Below are positions 10,601 to 18,320 of a stretch of DNA of 64,000 bases, one piece after another. A program made the position numbers and the translations under genes. Origin of the DNA: Rhodopirellula sp. SM50 (lineage in GTDB: Bacteria; Planctomycetota; Planctomycetia; Pirellulales; Pirellulaceae); assembly GCF_002289565.1 (NCBI RefSeq), contig NZ_NTFY01000068.1, forward strand, positions 48,446 to 112,445. Reading direction: 5' to 3'. A model generated the notes under the pieces. It had not been told where the DNA came from. It did not search any database and saw nothing but the letters and a program-made list of their open reading frames with translations. Each line of letters starts with the position of its first letter. Position 1 is the stretch's first letter.

Positions 10601-11774
10601 GCAGCCGCCGTACAACTACGTCGGATTGAACCGGACGCCGGGCAAGATCAACGTCAACACGTCGCCGGACTATATTCGAAAAGGGCGAAACTTCGTTGAT
10701 CCCGATGCGGGCAACACGAATCCGCGGTTGGTGGGCCGTCAATTCTTGGACGCCGGGGAGGATCCGGCAAACCCCGACCAGCAGCCCGCCGCGGCGGTTC
10801 GAAACGAGATTTACTCGGACCCGTATAACCAACAGCCTGATGGCAACGGATTCACGACCGCGTTCCGCAATTCAAAGTTGTTCGCCAACGGTTCGGTCTA
10901 TCGATCTTTTGCCTGGGGTATTTCGACGCCCTATGAATTGGACACCACCTACGGTTCTCCCGCGACGATGGGCGAGAACAACCTGTTCCAGCAAACCGTG
11001 GATTCCGGTTTTGGTCTCAGTTTCAAGGGCTTTATCGAAGCCAGGCGGGGCTATAGCACGACGACGCGTGGTGACGCATTCATCAACGGATCGACGTTCT
11101 ACGGCAATCCCGAGCTGGACTGGCGTTATCCCACCCGATTTGCCGGGGTGTTTGGGCCGGCACGGGCGGCAGCGACGCCGTCTGTGCAACGGTTGATGCG
11201 TCAGCACGACCCGACCGGTTTCGGCGTTCCGCGGCGGACGCATGACATGATGCTGATGCGACCGCATCCCGATTGGGACGAACGGATGTTGACCGCGGCG
11301 CAGCGGAACGCGGTGGCAACCGGCGCGATGGAGCCGAATAACTTTGCCTTGGATGTCGAAGCGGCGACCAATGGCGGATCGGTCACGTTGCCGACGCTCG
11401 CCCCCGGAAACCCGGATATCGCGCAGCTCGAGATTCCGCTGGTCAATAGCGCCCTGTTTGAACGCCCGCAGGCCGAATTGCATAAGAACTTGCGTGATCT
11501 GGATCGCGATTCGTTCTTCCGCAATCAAAACACGGCACGGCTGCAGGGCGTGACGACGAATCACAGTAACGTTTTTCAGATTCGCCTGACGCTCGGTTAC
11601 TTCGTCGTCGACCCGACCACCGGCGCGGTGGGTCGCGAATACGTCAATGAAACCGGAGAGGCCATCCGAAGTCGTGCCAACTATGTCATCGACCGAACCA
11701 TCCCAACCGGATTCCTGCGTGGGAAAAACATGGGCGCCGAACGCATGATTCTCTACTCCGAGATCGTGGAGTGA
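4629..11774 (+). CDS. Giant GspK-like minor pseudopilin (about 2,380 residues)
   Basis: Near the N-terminus RSRRG is followed by IVLLIVLGMLSLFTVLVISF. A prepilin-type leader with no Glu at +5 is the hallmark of GspK, the subunit capping the pseudopilus tip. GspK is normally about 320 residues, so this protein is roughly seven times longer. Asp-rich segments resembling calcium-binding loops are visible: DNDGDGLPDSVWVDL (about 6298-6345), DTDGDGILDQGD (about 7603-7640), and a GPDGQPG...DDDG...GE.G..NSDD module (about 5467-5575). 'DWDGKINVNYAG' and 'TPGKINVNT' (about 6410-6440, 10630-10660) resemble the KINVNT phrase of GspK family members. The ATG at 4629 was chosen because it gives a normal basic leader; the frame is open from 4521, and neither start has a strong Shine-Dalgarno sequence. 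Codon use is uniform, with no break suggesting fused genes. Role inferred: tip subunit and possible substrate sensor. Confidence 0.72.
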   Translation: MPMYKPMNRRLSQSTRSPNRSRRGIVLLIVLGMLSLFTVLVISFVVFSSQMSESSYSSQKRRQQELSPVPPIESAVLQLMIGTDDSRSAAFGASLLEDYYGVDGLQMRVAHRLTQPSPAINSNPVPRRAGGQLLLPLNGQQEPQSTLFKFPTNWARWHYPNPDLPGQMISVPPAPGTVTPVTQPFRDRLHTDLDDALTGRIVTFEEGPLQNRPFRIVRSFGTENGTPDQGMSISDNTEYSLAGNLVIDLSEFGDEVITLDGVSERLYVVAQNFPNRLLYSPGPDGQPGRAGVDDDGVNGQDDAGELGAPNSDDYGYRFVVNGQVFNGAGLNPAGLTGLRRNGALIDPTANIEFTLNARLTGSDYQGGNTTVGEYPQPDEAWDAADLENIFLAWQPSDHRRVDTRSASFVPIYNGNNAAELNRQLGQNIIPSFHRPSIINYLMNAPIRLAGEPVGAGQTFAQIKANPTDPNAPARLEKLMTQIRRATMRPLNFPHFYYNAAVSDLNNDGDPFDGAPEFSGSNPVSILARPIDLSGSLPSIINQVEQLAIWLINGPWDVDNDGDGLPDSVWVDLSLPTVTAPDGLVLKPMVAALIEDWDGKINVNYAGSYNQLINRRFETGPGSYTSDAEYFAVNRALDSFGRGGGLGPAEIDFSHLFALERLPIRSGFLGPIRTNQVGAPISIDQVLLTRYGNLLNVRYGGQPYNYANPYPYSAPNTALANFLHYPGAGTRFEPRVFTVSPNPAADLLSRIPFPGRTFDHQATSVAGRPIDMTGLIKTRKDPRTGTQTFNQLATGTDIGNQPYEFGATEIRGDDQPFSTAELIDFQNGGELNGRLSQLLRDAANRNEALRRLLVSDSRSVDSPELPGEDGFLQFLADKLPTAVRTNAQLHRMLALELRKGSKLNLNRQIGNEQDDTGEGIGDETTETDTFLAVRSTAPVVREANLANNRFSQEDAFPQIADGFASQANAQAHYGPNTVYRPSATTPTDFDGLDTDGDGILDQGDLRLDLDNDATTPSVRVKMADGAELLARHLYCLMFALIADTGSTTLVPDFPYPGDIANASDNIKNRFVARRLAQWAVNAVDYRDVDSKCTRLRYDWNPFDSNGFDLTIAARNTVWGIERPELQITETIATHDKRLKRNLVKMPAGGAGSGSSVTPDGEYPRDDDNSDPTVDSDSDMDQFRMPQASAYVELQSLASPVVGNGETQPSLPGDLYTNNALDLGRVVGVGTRRSPVWRLAIGESAGSNPDKGAANKSTRWTFDADRLRDLTNNGIDAPNYLDMDGNPGTDDWTPNAQDANVTTWEEFQRHTADIRPSIRFDTPPAGDRKEYVTLSDDDLNPFTDTAPGNLARIQLKRFVWFTNLSPVDLAVVTDDRSGMRPDNVYNRRNAVNPYLFPGQYAVVAPRLETYFGQKKGPDPTSMTYQPTDQVLRIRPQGAIGYRLDYYALGNNTTNPNSPSYADDEPADGYYEVGGVLPLICESLFPHQALNSGDPPYAPGSNRAAWQQYFTNFNAAEHVDMGFNISAPLPNENFYIPPTHRIANGAQTTPSGAAPRPYPLVDGYHDYDQEAEPPAGNPPFVVDPTTGAHPDVPLDHLPTAPLSTNEWWAVGTHQEAATVFVQRLADPTMPWHPIDNPYITVDFMPMDLTTFNGEHDVRETVDRMSGGAVFTDDSVDDKSDWDDTNANQFEPLVRFDTRRKIPDVANDRGATVFVPLNTTPSTLADYERVVVAKRSPLSMTTSILRPTAISVAESTNPSGSCWPYELGSMWQDNGTLEPSATALRTEYDAERYTGNSFDAQPFVQTLGFVNREYGYPVRNTSPRIVADDFGSPRFTIGSPDGVLLTTIPWMNREYQSSYGLADVPAVSRTSLLETFSPGTIRNPANREFEQPVPFRHLLGFDVKYSQNRSADTTGRQNLGIIEDAPDEYEDAPDDFTGDRAGFEQIFDYVDVGPIWFDSQRWFDPGKIRFRRDVEFDSGSQVQVHRMFNRAVETLQPPYNYVGLNRTPGKINVNTSPDYIRKGRNFVDPDAGNTNPRLVGRQFLDAGEDPANPDQQPAAAVRNEIYSDPYNQQPDGNGFTTAFRNSKLFANGSVYRSFAWGISTPYELDTTYGSPATMGENNLFQQTVDSGFGLSFKGFIEARRGYSTTTRGDAFINGSTFYGNPELDWRYPTRFAGVFGPARAAATPSVQRLMRQHDPTGFGVPRRTHDMMLMRPHPDWDERMLTAAQRNAVATGAMEPNNFALDVEAATNGGSVTLPTLAPGNPDIAQLEIPLVNSALFERPQAELHKNLRDLDRDSFFRNQNTARLQGVTTNHSNVFQIRLTLGYFVVDPTTGAVGREYVNETGEAIRSRANYVIDRTIPTGFLRGKNMGAERMILYSEIVE

Positions 11775-11859
11775 GCGTCTCGTTTGCCGGAGAGGTTTTC
11801 GAAATTAGGACCGTCCCTGAAACGGGACGCGCTGGTCTCCAATACACAGCTGATAACTC

Positions 11860-14400
11860 ATGACGAATGATCTAAACCAAAACGCACGACGTGGTCGGCG
11901 CACCGCGCGCGGATTCACGATTCTGGAAGTGTTGATCGCACTGACGGCTTCGCTGTTGTTGATGCTTGGTCTCGCCCGCGCCTACAAATTGCTTAGCAAT
12001 AAAATCACCAATCGGCAGTCCGAGTTGGATTTGAGCAGCCGGCTTCGTGATGTCGCGTTGCGGTTGCGTGATGAACTCGGACGGGCGACCTGTGACATGG
12101 TTCCGCCGGCAAAGCAAGGGGCCGCGGAAGGTTACTTGGTGTACCACGAAGGACCGTTCACCGATTCCACCACGATCCTTGGAAGTGTTGCCAATCCGAC
12201 ACCGTTGGCGGAGAAGTATTTTCCCGACAGCCGGTTCGGTGACTTCGACGACTTCTTGGCATTCACATCGACCGCCAAAGAAGGTGCACCGTTTGTCGGG
12301 TTCATCCCGCGAGGGGTCTTGGACGCCAAGCGATACGCCAATCGCCAATTGGATCCGTCCGAAGTCACGGCGTACAACAACACGCCCGGCTACGGGACTC
12401 AACTGGTTCCGTTTTATTCGGATGTTGCCGAGATCGCCTATTGGGTTTCGCCGCAATGGGAACGCAATTCCGACGGATCGCTGGTCTATGAAAACCAGGT
12501 GCCGGATACCGGCGGCGCCGTCTCGCTTTATCCTGTGTATCGAGACCGGAATGGCGATCTGCTGCCCGACCGTTTGCAACTGCATCGTCGGGTTCTGCTG
12601 ATCCGTCCCGATTTGAATATGACGCCCAGTGAGATGAACGCCATCAATCGGTTGGCCAATCCGTCCAGCAGCGTGCCGACCACGACGGCAGGCACACGCA
12701 ACGTGGCGACGATCCCCTTCCTGGTCGGCAACGGGACGGGCGTGGAGATCGTGCCGATCGCCAACGAAGGCGGTGGGAACGTGTCGTTGTTTCCCAACAA
12801 TACCTTCTTCAGTGCTCCCGGATTGTGGTCCGCCGGGCCTGCCAACGCTTCGCCAAACTGGTTGACCGGAATCGCCCGGCTTCAACAAGCGATGGATCTG
12901 TCGATCAGCCGTGTTTCGGATCGCTGGAGTCCGCCGGCGACGACGGTCGCGCCGGGGGTGCCTCCGACGTATGGAATGCCGACGGCGGTTCTAAAAGCGA
13001 ACTCCTTGGGCGAGTTGTCGAAGCCGGAGAATCGTTTTGCTCACGTTCGGATCCCGCAGTCGCTGATCTCTGGCTCGGAAGGTTCGTCCATGCCTCAGAT
13101 CGCGCTTTGTCCGCCCCATCCCTACCTGATCGCACGCTATTCCACGCCGCCTGCTCTGCCGGATCCGAATGACCCGCTGATGGCCGCTGGTACGACACCG
13201 ACGACGTTTCCGGCCCAGGCTCATCACGTCGTGGGGACGGCGCCCGGCGACGCGCCTTACCTGGATACTTATGGTCGGTTTACGATGACGACCTTTGTTC
13301 GCCCGGAATTCAATTTGGCGGATCGCGTGAGCGATGTGGGCGCGGGGGGAACTTCCGTGGCGCTGGTCAATCGCGGCGGATCGGACGTCATCGCAGAAGA
13401 CGTGGTCGGTTTTGACATTCAGATCTTTGACCCTTCGGCGCCTCGTTTCATTTGGCGAGGACCCGACGGCGTGCCCGGCAGTGTCGGAAATGACGATGGC
13501 TTGACCGTCGGCGGCGTTGCAGCGGAGACGGAAGAAGAATTGGGGTGGCCCGGTTCAGACGATGAAATCGTCACGGTGAACGATCCTCGCATCGATGAGG
13601 CATTGGTCAACAACGGCAATCGCTCGCGGACGAATTGGAGTCAATCGCCCGCGACCGTCTTTGATGTCGTCGACCGCGGTGACTTTGTGGACTTGGGTTA
13701 CTTGCGTTTGGCCGGCGGGCCGATGCGTGGATTGGTTCAGTTTGATGAATCCGGCAATATCATCGCCCAACCGCCGACGCCGACGGCGGTCAATTCGCGC
13801 TACGAAGACTTTGCGAGCCCGTACAGCGGATTCGAATACAGCGGCAGCCCCAGCGTCCGGTATGGATCTCCACCGACGGCGTACTACTCGTTCTTTCCGA
13901 AATCGTGGGAGCAGAGCGGCCGGTTTATCATCTCAAGCTCCGGTGGGTCCAACACGCTCTCGTCGTTCTATCAGCCCGTCTATGACACCTGGACTGACGG
14001 ATACGCTGCCGATGGGATGGATCAGGAAGGGCGATTTGCAGCGGCCCAATTTGGCGTCGTGCCGACCTTTCAATTTGCCTTCGCGGTCGCCGGCGCCACC
14101 CCCGGCGTTCCGGGATACCTGGAAAGCCGCGTTGCCCAGGACAACTCCGGAACCGTCTCCAACCTTCAGCGGCCGGTGAGTGTCCGCCGTTGGAGTTCGT
14201 TCGACGGATCGATCGGTAACCAAGGTGAGTTCACCGACCAGAACGCCGGGAACGAACAAATTCCTGAAAACCTTTCGACGACGCCGATTGAACTCAGTCC
14301 ACCCATTCGAGACCCGCTTCGCGCGATCAAGATTAGCATCCGAATCAATGATGTTGGTGCCGAGACGATTCGTCAGCAGACGGTGATTCAGGAGTTTTGA
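11860..14400 (+). CDS. GspJ/PilW-like minor pseudopilin, long form
   Basis: A 17-residue Arg-rich leader ends in TARG, followed by FTILEVLIALTASLLLMLG with Glu at +5; the pattern FT(I/L)LEVLIA is typical of GspJ. After the helix comes a helical 'LRDVALRLRDELGRA' region, as in GspJ/PilW. The protein is 846 residues, about four times the family norm. A module beginning RGPDGVPGS and ending WPGSDDE (about 13456-13563) matches the Asp/Gly module in the GspK-like protein and in the next small gene. It begins 85 bp after the GspK-like stop and ends 6 bp before the next ATG, so all are likely one transcript. Role inferred: minor pseudopilin partner of the GspI- and GspK-like proteins. Confidence 0.75.
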   Translation: MTNDLNQNARRGRRTARGFTILEVLIALTASLLLMLGLARAYKLLSNKITNRQSELDLSSRLRDVALRLRDELGRATCDMVPPAKQGAAEGYLVYHEGPFTDSTTILGSVANPTPLAEKYFPDSRFGDFDDFLAFTSTAKEGAPFVGFIPRGVLDAKRYANRQLDPSEVTAYNNTPGYGTQLVPFYSDVAEIAYWVSPQWERNSDGSLVYENQVPDTGGAVSLYPVYRDRNGDLLPDRLQLHRRVLLIRPDLNMTPSEMNAINRLANPSSSVPTTTAGTRNVATIPFLVGNGTGVEIVPIANEGGGNVSLFPNNTFFSAPGLWSAGPANASPNWLTGIARLQQAMDLSISRVSDRWSPPATTVAPGVPPTYGMPTAVLKANSLGELSKPENRFAHVRIPQSLISGSEGSSMPQIALCPPHPYLIARYSTPPALPDPNDPLMAAGTTPTTFPAQAHHVVGTAPGDAPYLDTYGRFTMTTFVRPEFNLADRVSDVGAGGTSVALVNRGGSDVIAEDVVGFDIQIFDPSAPRFIWRGPDGVPGSVGNDDGLTVGGVAAETEEELGWPGSDDEIVTVNDPRIDEALVNNGNRSRTNWSQSPATVFDVVDRGDFVDLGYLRLAGGPMRGLVQFDESGNIIAQPPTPTAVNSRYEDFASPYSGFEYSGSPSVRYGSPPTAYYSFFPKSWEQSGRFIISSSGGSNTLSSFYQPVYDTWTDGYAADGMDQEGRFAAAQFGVVPTFQFAFAVAGATPGVPGYLESRVAQDNSGTVSNLQRPVSVRRWSSFDGSIGNQGEFTDQNAGNEQIPENLSTTPIELSPPIRDPLRAIKISIRINDVGAETIRQQTVIQEF

Positions 14401-14406
14401 TTCGAC

Positions 14407-14871
14407 ATGATGGTGATTCGCCTGTTGATCGTCGGGGTGCTCGTTGGCGGTGTGATCGCGCGGTTGGTGATGCTCAACCACACACGTCATTTCGCTCCGC
14501 CGACCGCGGGCCTGGACCGTGCGGACCTCAAACGCGTTGTCTCCCGGGGCGACATCGATAGCCAACCGTACTGCTTTGCGGACGACGTTCCGATCTTGCT
14601 GACCGCCGGCCGCGACGGACTACCCGGCAAAGCCGACGTCGATGACAACCTGGATGGCGTCGTCGATGATCGACGTGAAACCGGTGCCGTCGGCAGCGAT
14701 GACGAATGCCTGGGACCGGCCGATGAAGGCTACCAAGACGCACTCGACTTACCCGGCACCCTGGCGATCTCCAAAGGCGGGTTTGTGCCGTGTGAGGCGG
14801 AGGCCAATCCGCCGCGGTCGTTGACGGCGAAGTGGGGGTGGTTTGTGGTCGGGAAAGTAGAGGCAGAATGA
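14407..14871 (+). CDS. Small membrane-anchored Asp/Gly-motif protein of the pseudopilin operon
   Basis: This 154-residue protein has one N-terminal membrane helix (IRLLIVGVLVGGVIARLVM) without a prepilin cleavage motif, then an exported domain. The domain carries AGRDGLPGKADVDDN, later DDRRETGAVGSDDE (about 14596-14715), the same Asp/Gly module found in the GspK- and GspJ-like proteins upstream. It starts 6 bp after the GspJ-like stop, so it is very likely the last gene of the operon. I know no named family for it. The shared module suggests that it interacts with, or binds the same ion as, the large pseudopilins; that is inference. Confidence 0.65.
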   Translation: MMVIRLLIVGVLVGGVIARLVMLNHTRHFAPPTAGLDRADLKRVVSRGDIDSQPYCFADDVPILLTAGRDGLPGKADVDDNLDGVVDDRRETGAVGSDDECLGPADEGYQDALDLPGTLAISKGGFVPCEAEANPPRSLTAKWGWFVVGKVEAE

Positions 14872-15182
14872 GACAGGGCAGAATGATGGTCTCGTATCCC
14901 AGCACGTGGCGTCAGCCAGTGGCTCGTGTTCGGATTACGGCATTCACGCGCCGCTCGCTTACGCGTCCCGCTGGGATTGTATGCCAGCCCAGTGGCGTGT
15001 GCCCGCACCTCGTTACGGGGCTCCTGCCTCGTAACGAGATTCGTTTGAGGCTCCTGCCTCAAGATCGATCGCGCATGTGACGGAGGCGGAGCCTCCGGGA
15101 CAGTGCGTTCCCAGGCGGAGCCCGGGAACGAGGGTGACGGACGACTACTGCTTCCAACCTGAAACCTGAAACTCTTCGAACC
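14872..15182. repeat. Intergenic cluster of short GC-rich palindromes
   Basis: This 311-bp gap between convergent genes has no convincing gene. It holds several stem-loops: CTCGTTACGGGGCTCC paired with GCCTCGTAACGAG (about 15011-15042), TGAGGCTCCTGCCTCA (about 15050-15062), GGAGGCGGAGCCTCC (about 15080-15096) and a CGTTCCCAGGCGGAGCCCGGGAACG type repeat (about 15107-15131). The same words recur at 24.9-25.2 kb and 46.5-46.7 kb. GGCAGAATGA words at 14866-14887 match the tandem array at 17.5 kb. The clustered hairpins may end transcription from both sides. Confidence 0.7.
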
Positions 15183-16664
15183 TTATGAAAAGTCTTTTAA
15201 AACCAATCCACTCGTGATGCGGCTGGATTCATAAATCACCGGCAGGCCGCTGCCCGGATGGGTGCCTCCGCCGACCAGGTAAACGCTGCCCAAGTCTTCG
15301 AAACGGTTTCGCGGTCGGTTGTGCAGCATCTGGCCCAGGTTGTGTGCCAAGTTGAACGTCGCGCCTTTGTGGATCGCGTAGTCTTCGTTCCAATGTTGGG
15401 GCGTGATCATGTGCTCGGTCCGAATCCGGCGGCGAAGGTCCCCTAAACCGATCGCGGCCATTCGATCGAGTGTCAATTCACGGAATGCCGGCGCTTCGGC
15501 TTCCCAGTCGATCGATCCGGTCTGATGCGTCACCGGGACCAACACGTACAACGTGCTGTGACCTGACGGAGCCAACGAGGGATCGGTGACGCAGGCGTTT
15601 TGGACATAGAACGACGGGTCTTGGCTGAGCGTGTGCGTCTGCTCGATCTCGCGAAGATTGTTTTCGTAGTCTTCGCTGATGTGGATGCTGTGGTGCGGCA
15701 GGTCTTCGTACAAACCTTCGATGCCCAGGTACAACATGAACGTGCTGCAGGAGAACCGTTTGGTGGCGATCACTTCGTCGGTCCACCGCTTGCGTTTCTC
15801 GTTGGGCACGGTGCGGCTGATCCAGTCGGCAAAGTCGGCGTTGACCACGAACGCGTCGGCCGCATAGTTGCCTTGATCGGTGGTCAGGGATCGGACGTGT
15901 CGGCCTTCCATCTCCACGCTGCGGACCGGTTCGTCGTAACGGAATTTGACGCCCAACTCCTCGGCAATTTCCGCCATCCGTTCGCTGACCCGGCTGCAAC
16001 CGCCGATCGGATGCCAGACCCCGTGCTCGTATTCCAAGAACGAGAGGATGCTGAACAGGCTGGGGCAATTGAACGGCGACATGCCCAGATACTTGGATTG
16101 GAACGCGAACGCGATGACCAGCCGGGGATCGGAAAAGTACCGCTGCAATTCTTGGCCGAGCGAACGAAACGGGTGCAGGTGCTTGGCGGCACCGATCATG
16201 GAGGGACGCATCAGGTCGGCGATCGATGAGAACGGCGACTCGAGAATCGGACGAAATCTTTCCAATTTGATCCGGTTGTCGTCCATGTAGCGGGCCAGTG
16301 AACCGACGTCGGGCGGCGACAATTCAGCGATCTGACGATCCATCTCCGCCAGGTCCGGGGTGCAATCGAGTTGTCCGCCGCCACCGAACGTCAAACGGTA
16401 CTGCGGATCCAACCGCTCCATCGGCACTTCCTTCATCAGGTCGTAGCCGCAGCCGGCGAAGATTTCATTGAGTACGCGGGGGTACAGAAAGAAGGTGGGG
16501 CCGCAATCGAATCGATACCCGTCCATTTCGATGGCCGACGTTCGACCGCCGGGACGATCGCGACGTTCCAACACCGTCACGTCACAGCCGGCGTGGGCCA
16601 GTTGCATCGCAGCGGCCAATCCACCCGGGCCGGCACCGACCACGACCACCTTTCGATTCGACAC
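15183..16664 (-). CDS. crtI: Phytoene desaturase family FAD oxidoreductase (CrtI type)
   Basis: The 493-residue protein begins with a dinucleotide-binding motif, [14 protein letters not shown] (about residues 6-19), followed by '[12 protein letters not shown]', both hallmarks of CrtI-type carotenoid desaturases. The C-terminus carries [15 protein letters not shown] (about residues 465-480), the FAD-contacting motif conserved in CrtI/CrtN. Length is typical (about 490-510). Such enzymes desaturate phytoene or a related C30/C40 carotene at the membrane in pigment synthesis, consistent with the pink to red colour of many Pirellulaceae. Exact substrate and number of desaturation steps cannot be read from sequence. 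No other carotenoid gene is adjacent. The start is the first ATG; TCCAAGGAAAAC lies just upstream on the coding strand. Confidence 0.85.
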   Translation of the reverse strand: MSNRKVVVVGAGPGGLAAAMQLAHAGCDVTVLERRDRPGGRTSAIEMDGYRFDCGPTFFLYPRVLNEIFAGCGYDLMKEVPMERLDPQYRLTFGGGGQLDCTPDLAEMDRQIAELSPPDVGSLARYMDDNRIKLERFRPILESPFSSIADLMRPSMIGAAKHLHPFRSLGQELQRYFSDPRLVIAFAFQSKYLGMSPFNCPSLFSILSFLEYEHGVWHPIGGCSRVSERMAEIAEELGVKFRYDEPVRSVEMEGRHVRSLTTDQGNYAADAFVVNADFADWISRTVPNEKRKRWTDEVIATKRFSCSTFMLYLGIEGLYEDLPHHSIHISEDYENNLREIEQTHTLSQDPSFYVQNACVTDPSLAPSGHSTLYVLVPVTHQTGSIDWEAEAPAFRELTLDRMAAIGLGDLRRRIRTEHMITPQHWNEDYAIHKGATFNLAHNLGQMLHNRPRNRFEDLGSVYLVGGGTHPGSGLPVIYESSRITSGLVLKDFS

Positions 16665-16683
16665 TGACGTTTTCCTTGGAGGG

Positions 16684-16754
16684 GTGGGATAGGCTTCTAG
16701 CCTGTCAATCTGATGCGTCAGTGCCGTACCCGACAGGCTGGAAGCCTATCCCAC
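16684..16754. repeat. Inverted repeat of the GGGATAGGCTTCCAGCC family
   Basis: GTGGGATAGGCTTCTAGCC on the left is answered by GGCTGGAAGCCTATCCCAC on the right, separated by about 25 bp. The same palindrome occurs at 50615-50670 and as a half copy at 25274-25297. It sits between two minus-strand genes, upstream of crtI, and could form a hairpin in the transcript. Confidence 0.85.
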
Positions 16755-16766
16755 TTACACAGAACG

Positions 16767-17453
16767 CTAATAAGTTCCCTTCTGGATTCCAGCTTCGATC
16801 TGGCGGCGGACGAGGGTATCGATGCCGACGTCATCTTTGGGGGTCGGTTCGATTTCGCCACGGTCGGCCGAGGTTCGAGCCCGCTGGACGACTTCGCGGA
16901 CCGCATCGACGGTCAACGGTTCAACCAACTGAGCCTCCTCGTTGCCAGGATCGGACTGGAGCACCGGTGTTAGGATATGAACGAAGTCAATGGTGGTGAT
17001 CTTGTTTCGTTCCACGCCTTTGCGCAAACGGTCGAATTGCAGGGAATCGTCGGCGGAAAACTGATCGGGATGATCGTCGACGAATTTCTCGATGGCTCGG
17101 ATCTGCCCCCACTGCAGCACCGGCAAGCGGGTCATGCGTTGCATCACGCCGGAGGCTTGCCAGCCTTCCAGTCGGCCGCGTTCAAGTTCGTCGGCGAAGG
17201 TGTTGAGCAATTTGACCGTCGCCGCCTTTTCCTCCGGTTCGAGCAAACTTTGCTCCACCGCGGGAATGAAACTGCCACGCATCGAACGCAACGCTAATTC
17301 GTCTTGCTTGTCGAAAATCAGCCACGTCATCACCCCGCAGGTCAGGAACCCGACGATGCCCATTAAGACCATCGACGCCAGGATCGCCGGCATGCAGCCC
17401 GGGCCTTCGTCCTGTGGCGCGTCGGAGGGATCTTGGGTGGCGTCGGCGGTCAT
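16767..17453 (-). CDS. Conserved-looking single-pass membrane protein, function unknown
   Basis: The 228-residue product has an acidic N-terminus (about 18 residues), one strong hydrophobic segment (about residues 21-47, ILASMVLMGIVGFLTCGVMTW) and a mainly helical charged C-terminal domain of about 180 residues. No enzyme motif is visible. The topology suggests a small cytoplasmic tail and a domain on the far side of the membrane, or the reverse. It lies about 100 bp upstream of crtI on the same strand, with a palindromic element between, so co-transcription is possible but not shown. I do not recognise the family. Confidence 0.7.
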   Translation of the reverse strand: MTADATQDPSDAPQDEGPGCMPAILASMVLMGIVGFLTCGVMTWLIFDKQDELALRSMRGSFIPAVEQSLLEPEEKAATVKLLNTFADELERGRLEGWQASGVMQRMTRLPVLQWGQIRAIEKFVDDHPDQFSADDSLQFDRLRKGVERNKITTIDFVHILTPVLQSDPGNEEAQLVEPLTVDAVREVVQRARTSADRGEIEPTPKDDVGIDTLVRRQIEAGIQKGTY

Positions 17454-17501
17454 GGGCTGGTGAGGTTAGGAGCTGGGGGGGCAAAACGATGGGGGCAAAA
17501 C

Positions 17502-17578
17502 GATGGGGTGGCAGAATGATGCGGTGGCAGAATGATGGGGTGGCAGAATGATGGGGTGGCAGAATGATGGGGTGGCAG
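17502..17578. repeat. 16-bp tandem repeat, about 5 copies
   Basis: The unit GATGGGGTGGCAGAAT repeats with a strict 16-bp period starting at 17502, 17518, 17534, 17550 and 17566; the last copy is partial and one copy has a single change (GATGCGGTGG). Two related GGCAAAACGATGGGG words precede it (17480-17502). It lies just upstream of the minus-strand membrane-protein gene. Related words occur at 14866-14887 and 61936-61950, so it belongs to a dispersed family. Confidence 0.9.
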
Positions 17579-17580
17579 TT

Positions 17581-17711
17581 GGTGTCCAGCCTTTAGACGC
17601 ATCCCCCACGCGCTGCGAAGCAGCAAGACCGGGCGGCTAAAGCCTGCACACCAACGGGTGCTCGTGTGCAGGCTTCAGCCGCCTGGTTTCGCTGCGGAGC
17701 AGCGAAACCAG
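17581..17711. repeat. Compound palindromic element downstream of greA
   Basis: Two nested inverted repeats are seen: GGCGGCTAAAGCCTGCACACC (17631-17653) versus GTGTGCAGGCTTCAGCCGCC (about 17664-17683), and a 13-bp perfect hairpin CTGGTTTCGCTGC / GCAGCGAAACCAG at 17683-17711. The hairpin lies 15 bp beyond the greA stop codon on the minus strand and may act as its 3' end, although no T-tract follows. The GTGTGCAGGCTTTAGCCGCC word recurs at 24.9, 25.1 and 63.9 kb. Confidence 0.8.
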
Positions 17712-17725
17712 TTGGTTCTCAGACG

Positions 17726-18208
17726 TCAAACGTCGGGGAACTCGATTTTGATGACTTTCAGCGTCATCATGCCGGCGGGGACTTCGATCTTGGCGATTTC
17801 CCCGACCTTTTTCCCGATCAGACCTTTGCCGATCGGGCTGGTGACCAGGATCTTCCCGGACTTGTAGTCGTCTTCGCCGGCGCCGACGAACGTGAATTCC
17901 TCTTCCATGCCGTCGTCCTGGTCTTCGACCGTGACGGTGCAGCCGAAGACGACTTCGTCGCGGGGCAGTTCCGACATGTCGACGATCGTGGCGCGGGCGA
18001 GTTTGTCTTTGAGCAGATTGATCCGCGCTTGGACCTTGCCTTGATTCTCACGCTGGGCGTGGTATTCCGCGTTTTCCTTCAAGTCGCCTTCTTCGCGCGC
18101 CAGGGCAATTTTGTCGGCGATCTCGGGCATCACTTCACGATCAAGATGCTCGATTTCGGCTTTGATCTTATTGTATCCCTCTCGGGTCATCGGCACCGAT
18201 TCAACCAT
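17726..18208 (-). CDS. greA: Transcription elongation factor GreA
   Basis: The 160-residue product has the normal GreA length and architecture: an N-terminal antiparallel coiled coil whose tip carries '[18 protein letters not shown]' (acidic tip residues that enter the RNA polymerase secondary channel) and a C-terminal FKBP-like domain ending in '[21 protein letters not shown]'. GreA stimulates cleavage of backtracked transcripts. The ATG at 18208 is chosen because GGAGAG lies 5 bp upstream; an in-frame GTG at 18220 would add four residues but overlaps that ribosome site. A strong intrinsic terminator ends about 20 bp before this ATG, so expression is probably controlled at the leader. yacG lies upstream on the same strand. 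Confidence 0.95.
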   Translation of the reverse strand: MVESVPMTREGYNKIKAEIEHLDREVMPEIADKIALAREEGDLKENAEYHAQRENQGKVQARINLLKDKLARATIVDMSELPRDEVVFGCTVTVEDQDDGMEEEFTFVGAGEDDYKSGKILVTSPIGKGLIGKKVGEIAKIEVPAGMMTLKVIKIEFPDV

Positions 18209-18229
18209 CACACTCTCCACGGGTCACTG

Positions 18230-18267
18230 AAAAAAAGAAACCTTCCCCACCCAGACGGCGGGAAAGG
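18230..18267 (-). terminator. Intrinsic terminator/attenuator in the greA leader
   Basis: Read on the minus strand, CCTTTCCCGCC (18267-18257) pairs with GGTGGGGAAGG (18251-18241) across a 5-base loop: 11 pairs, two of them G-U. TTTCTTTTTTT follows at 18240-18230. The T-run ends about 12 bp before the greA Shine-Dalgarno sequence and about 54 bp separate the hairpin from the yacG stop codon. It can end yacG transcripts or attenuate greA. Confidence 0.8.
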
Positions 18268-18320
18268 CTTCGTTGCTTGATTGGGTAGTTTCGCCGCTTT
18301 CTTCGCTAATGTAAAGGTCT

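Noticed and set aside
9066..10832. A 588-codon minus-strand frame inside the giant GspK-like gene
   Set aside because: Antisense shadow of a GC-rich gene; Arg/Val/Gly-rich translation without domains or ribosome site.
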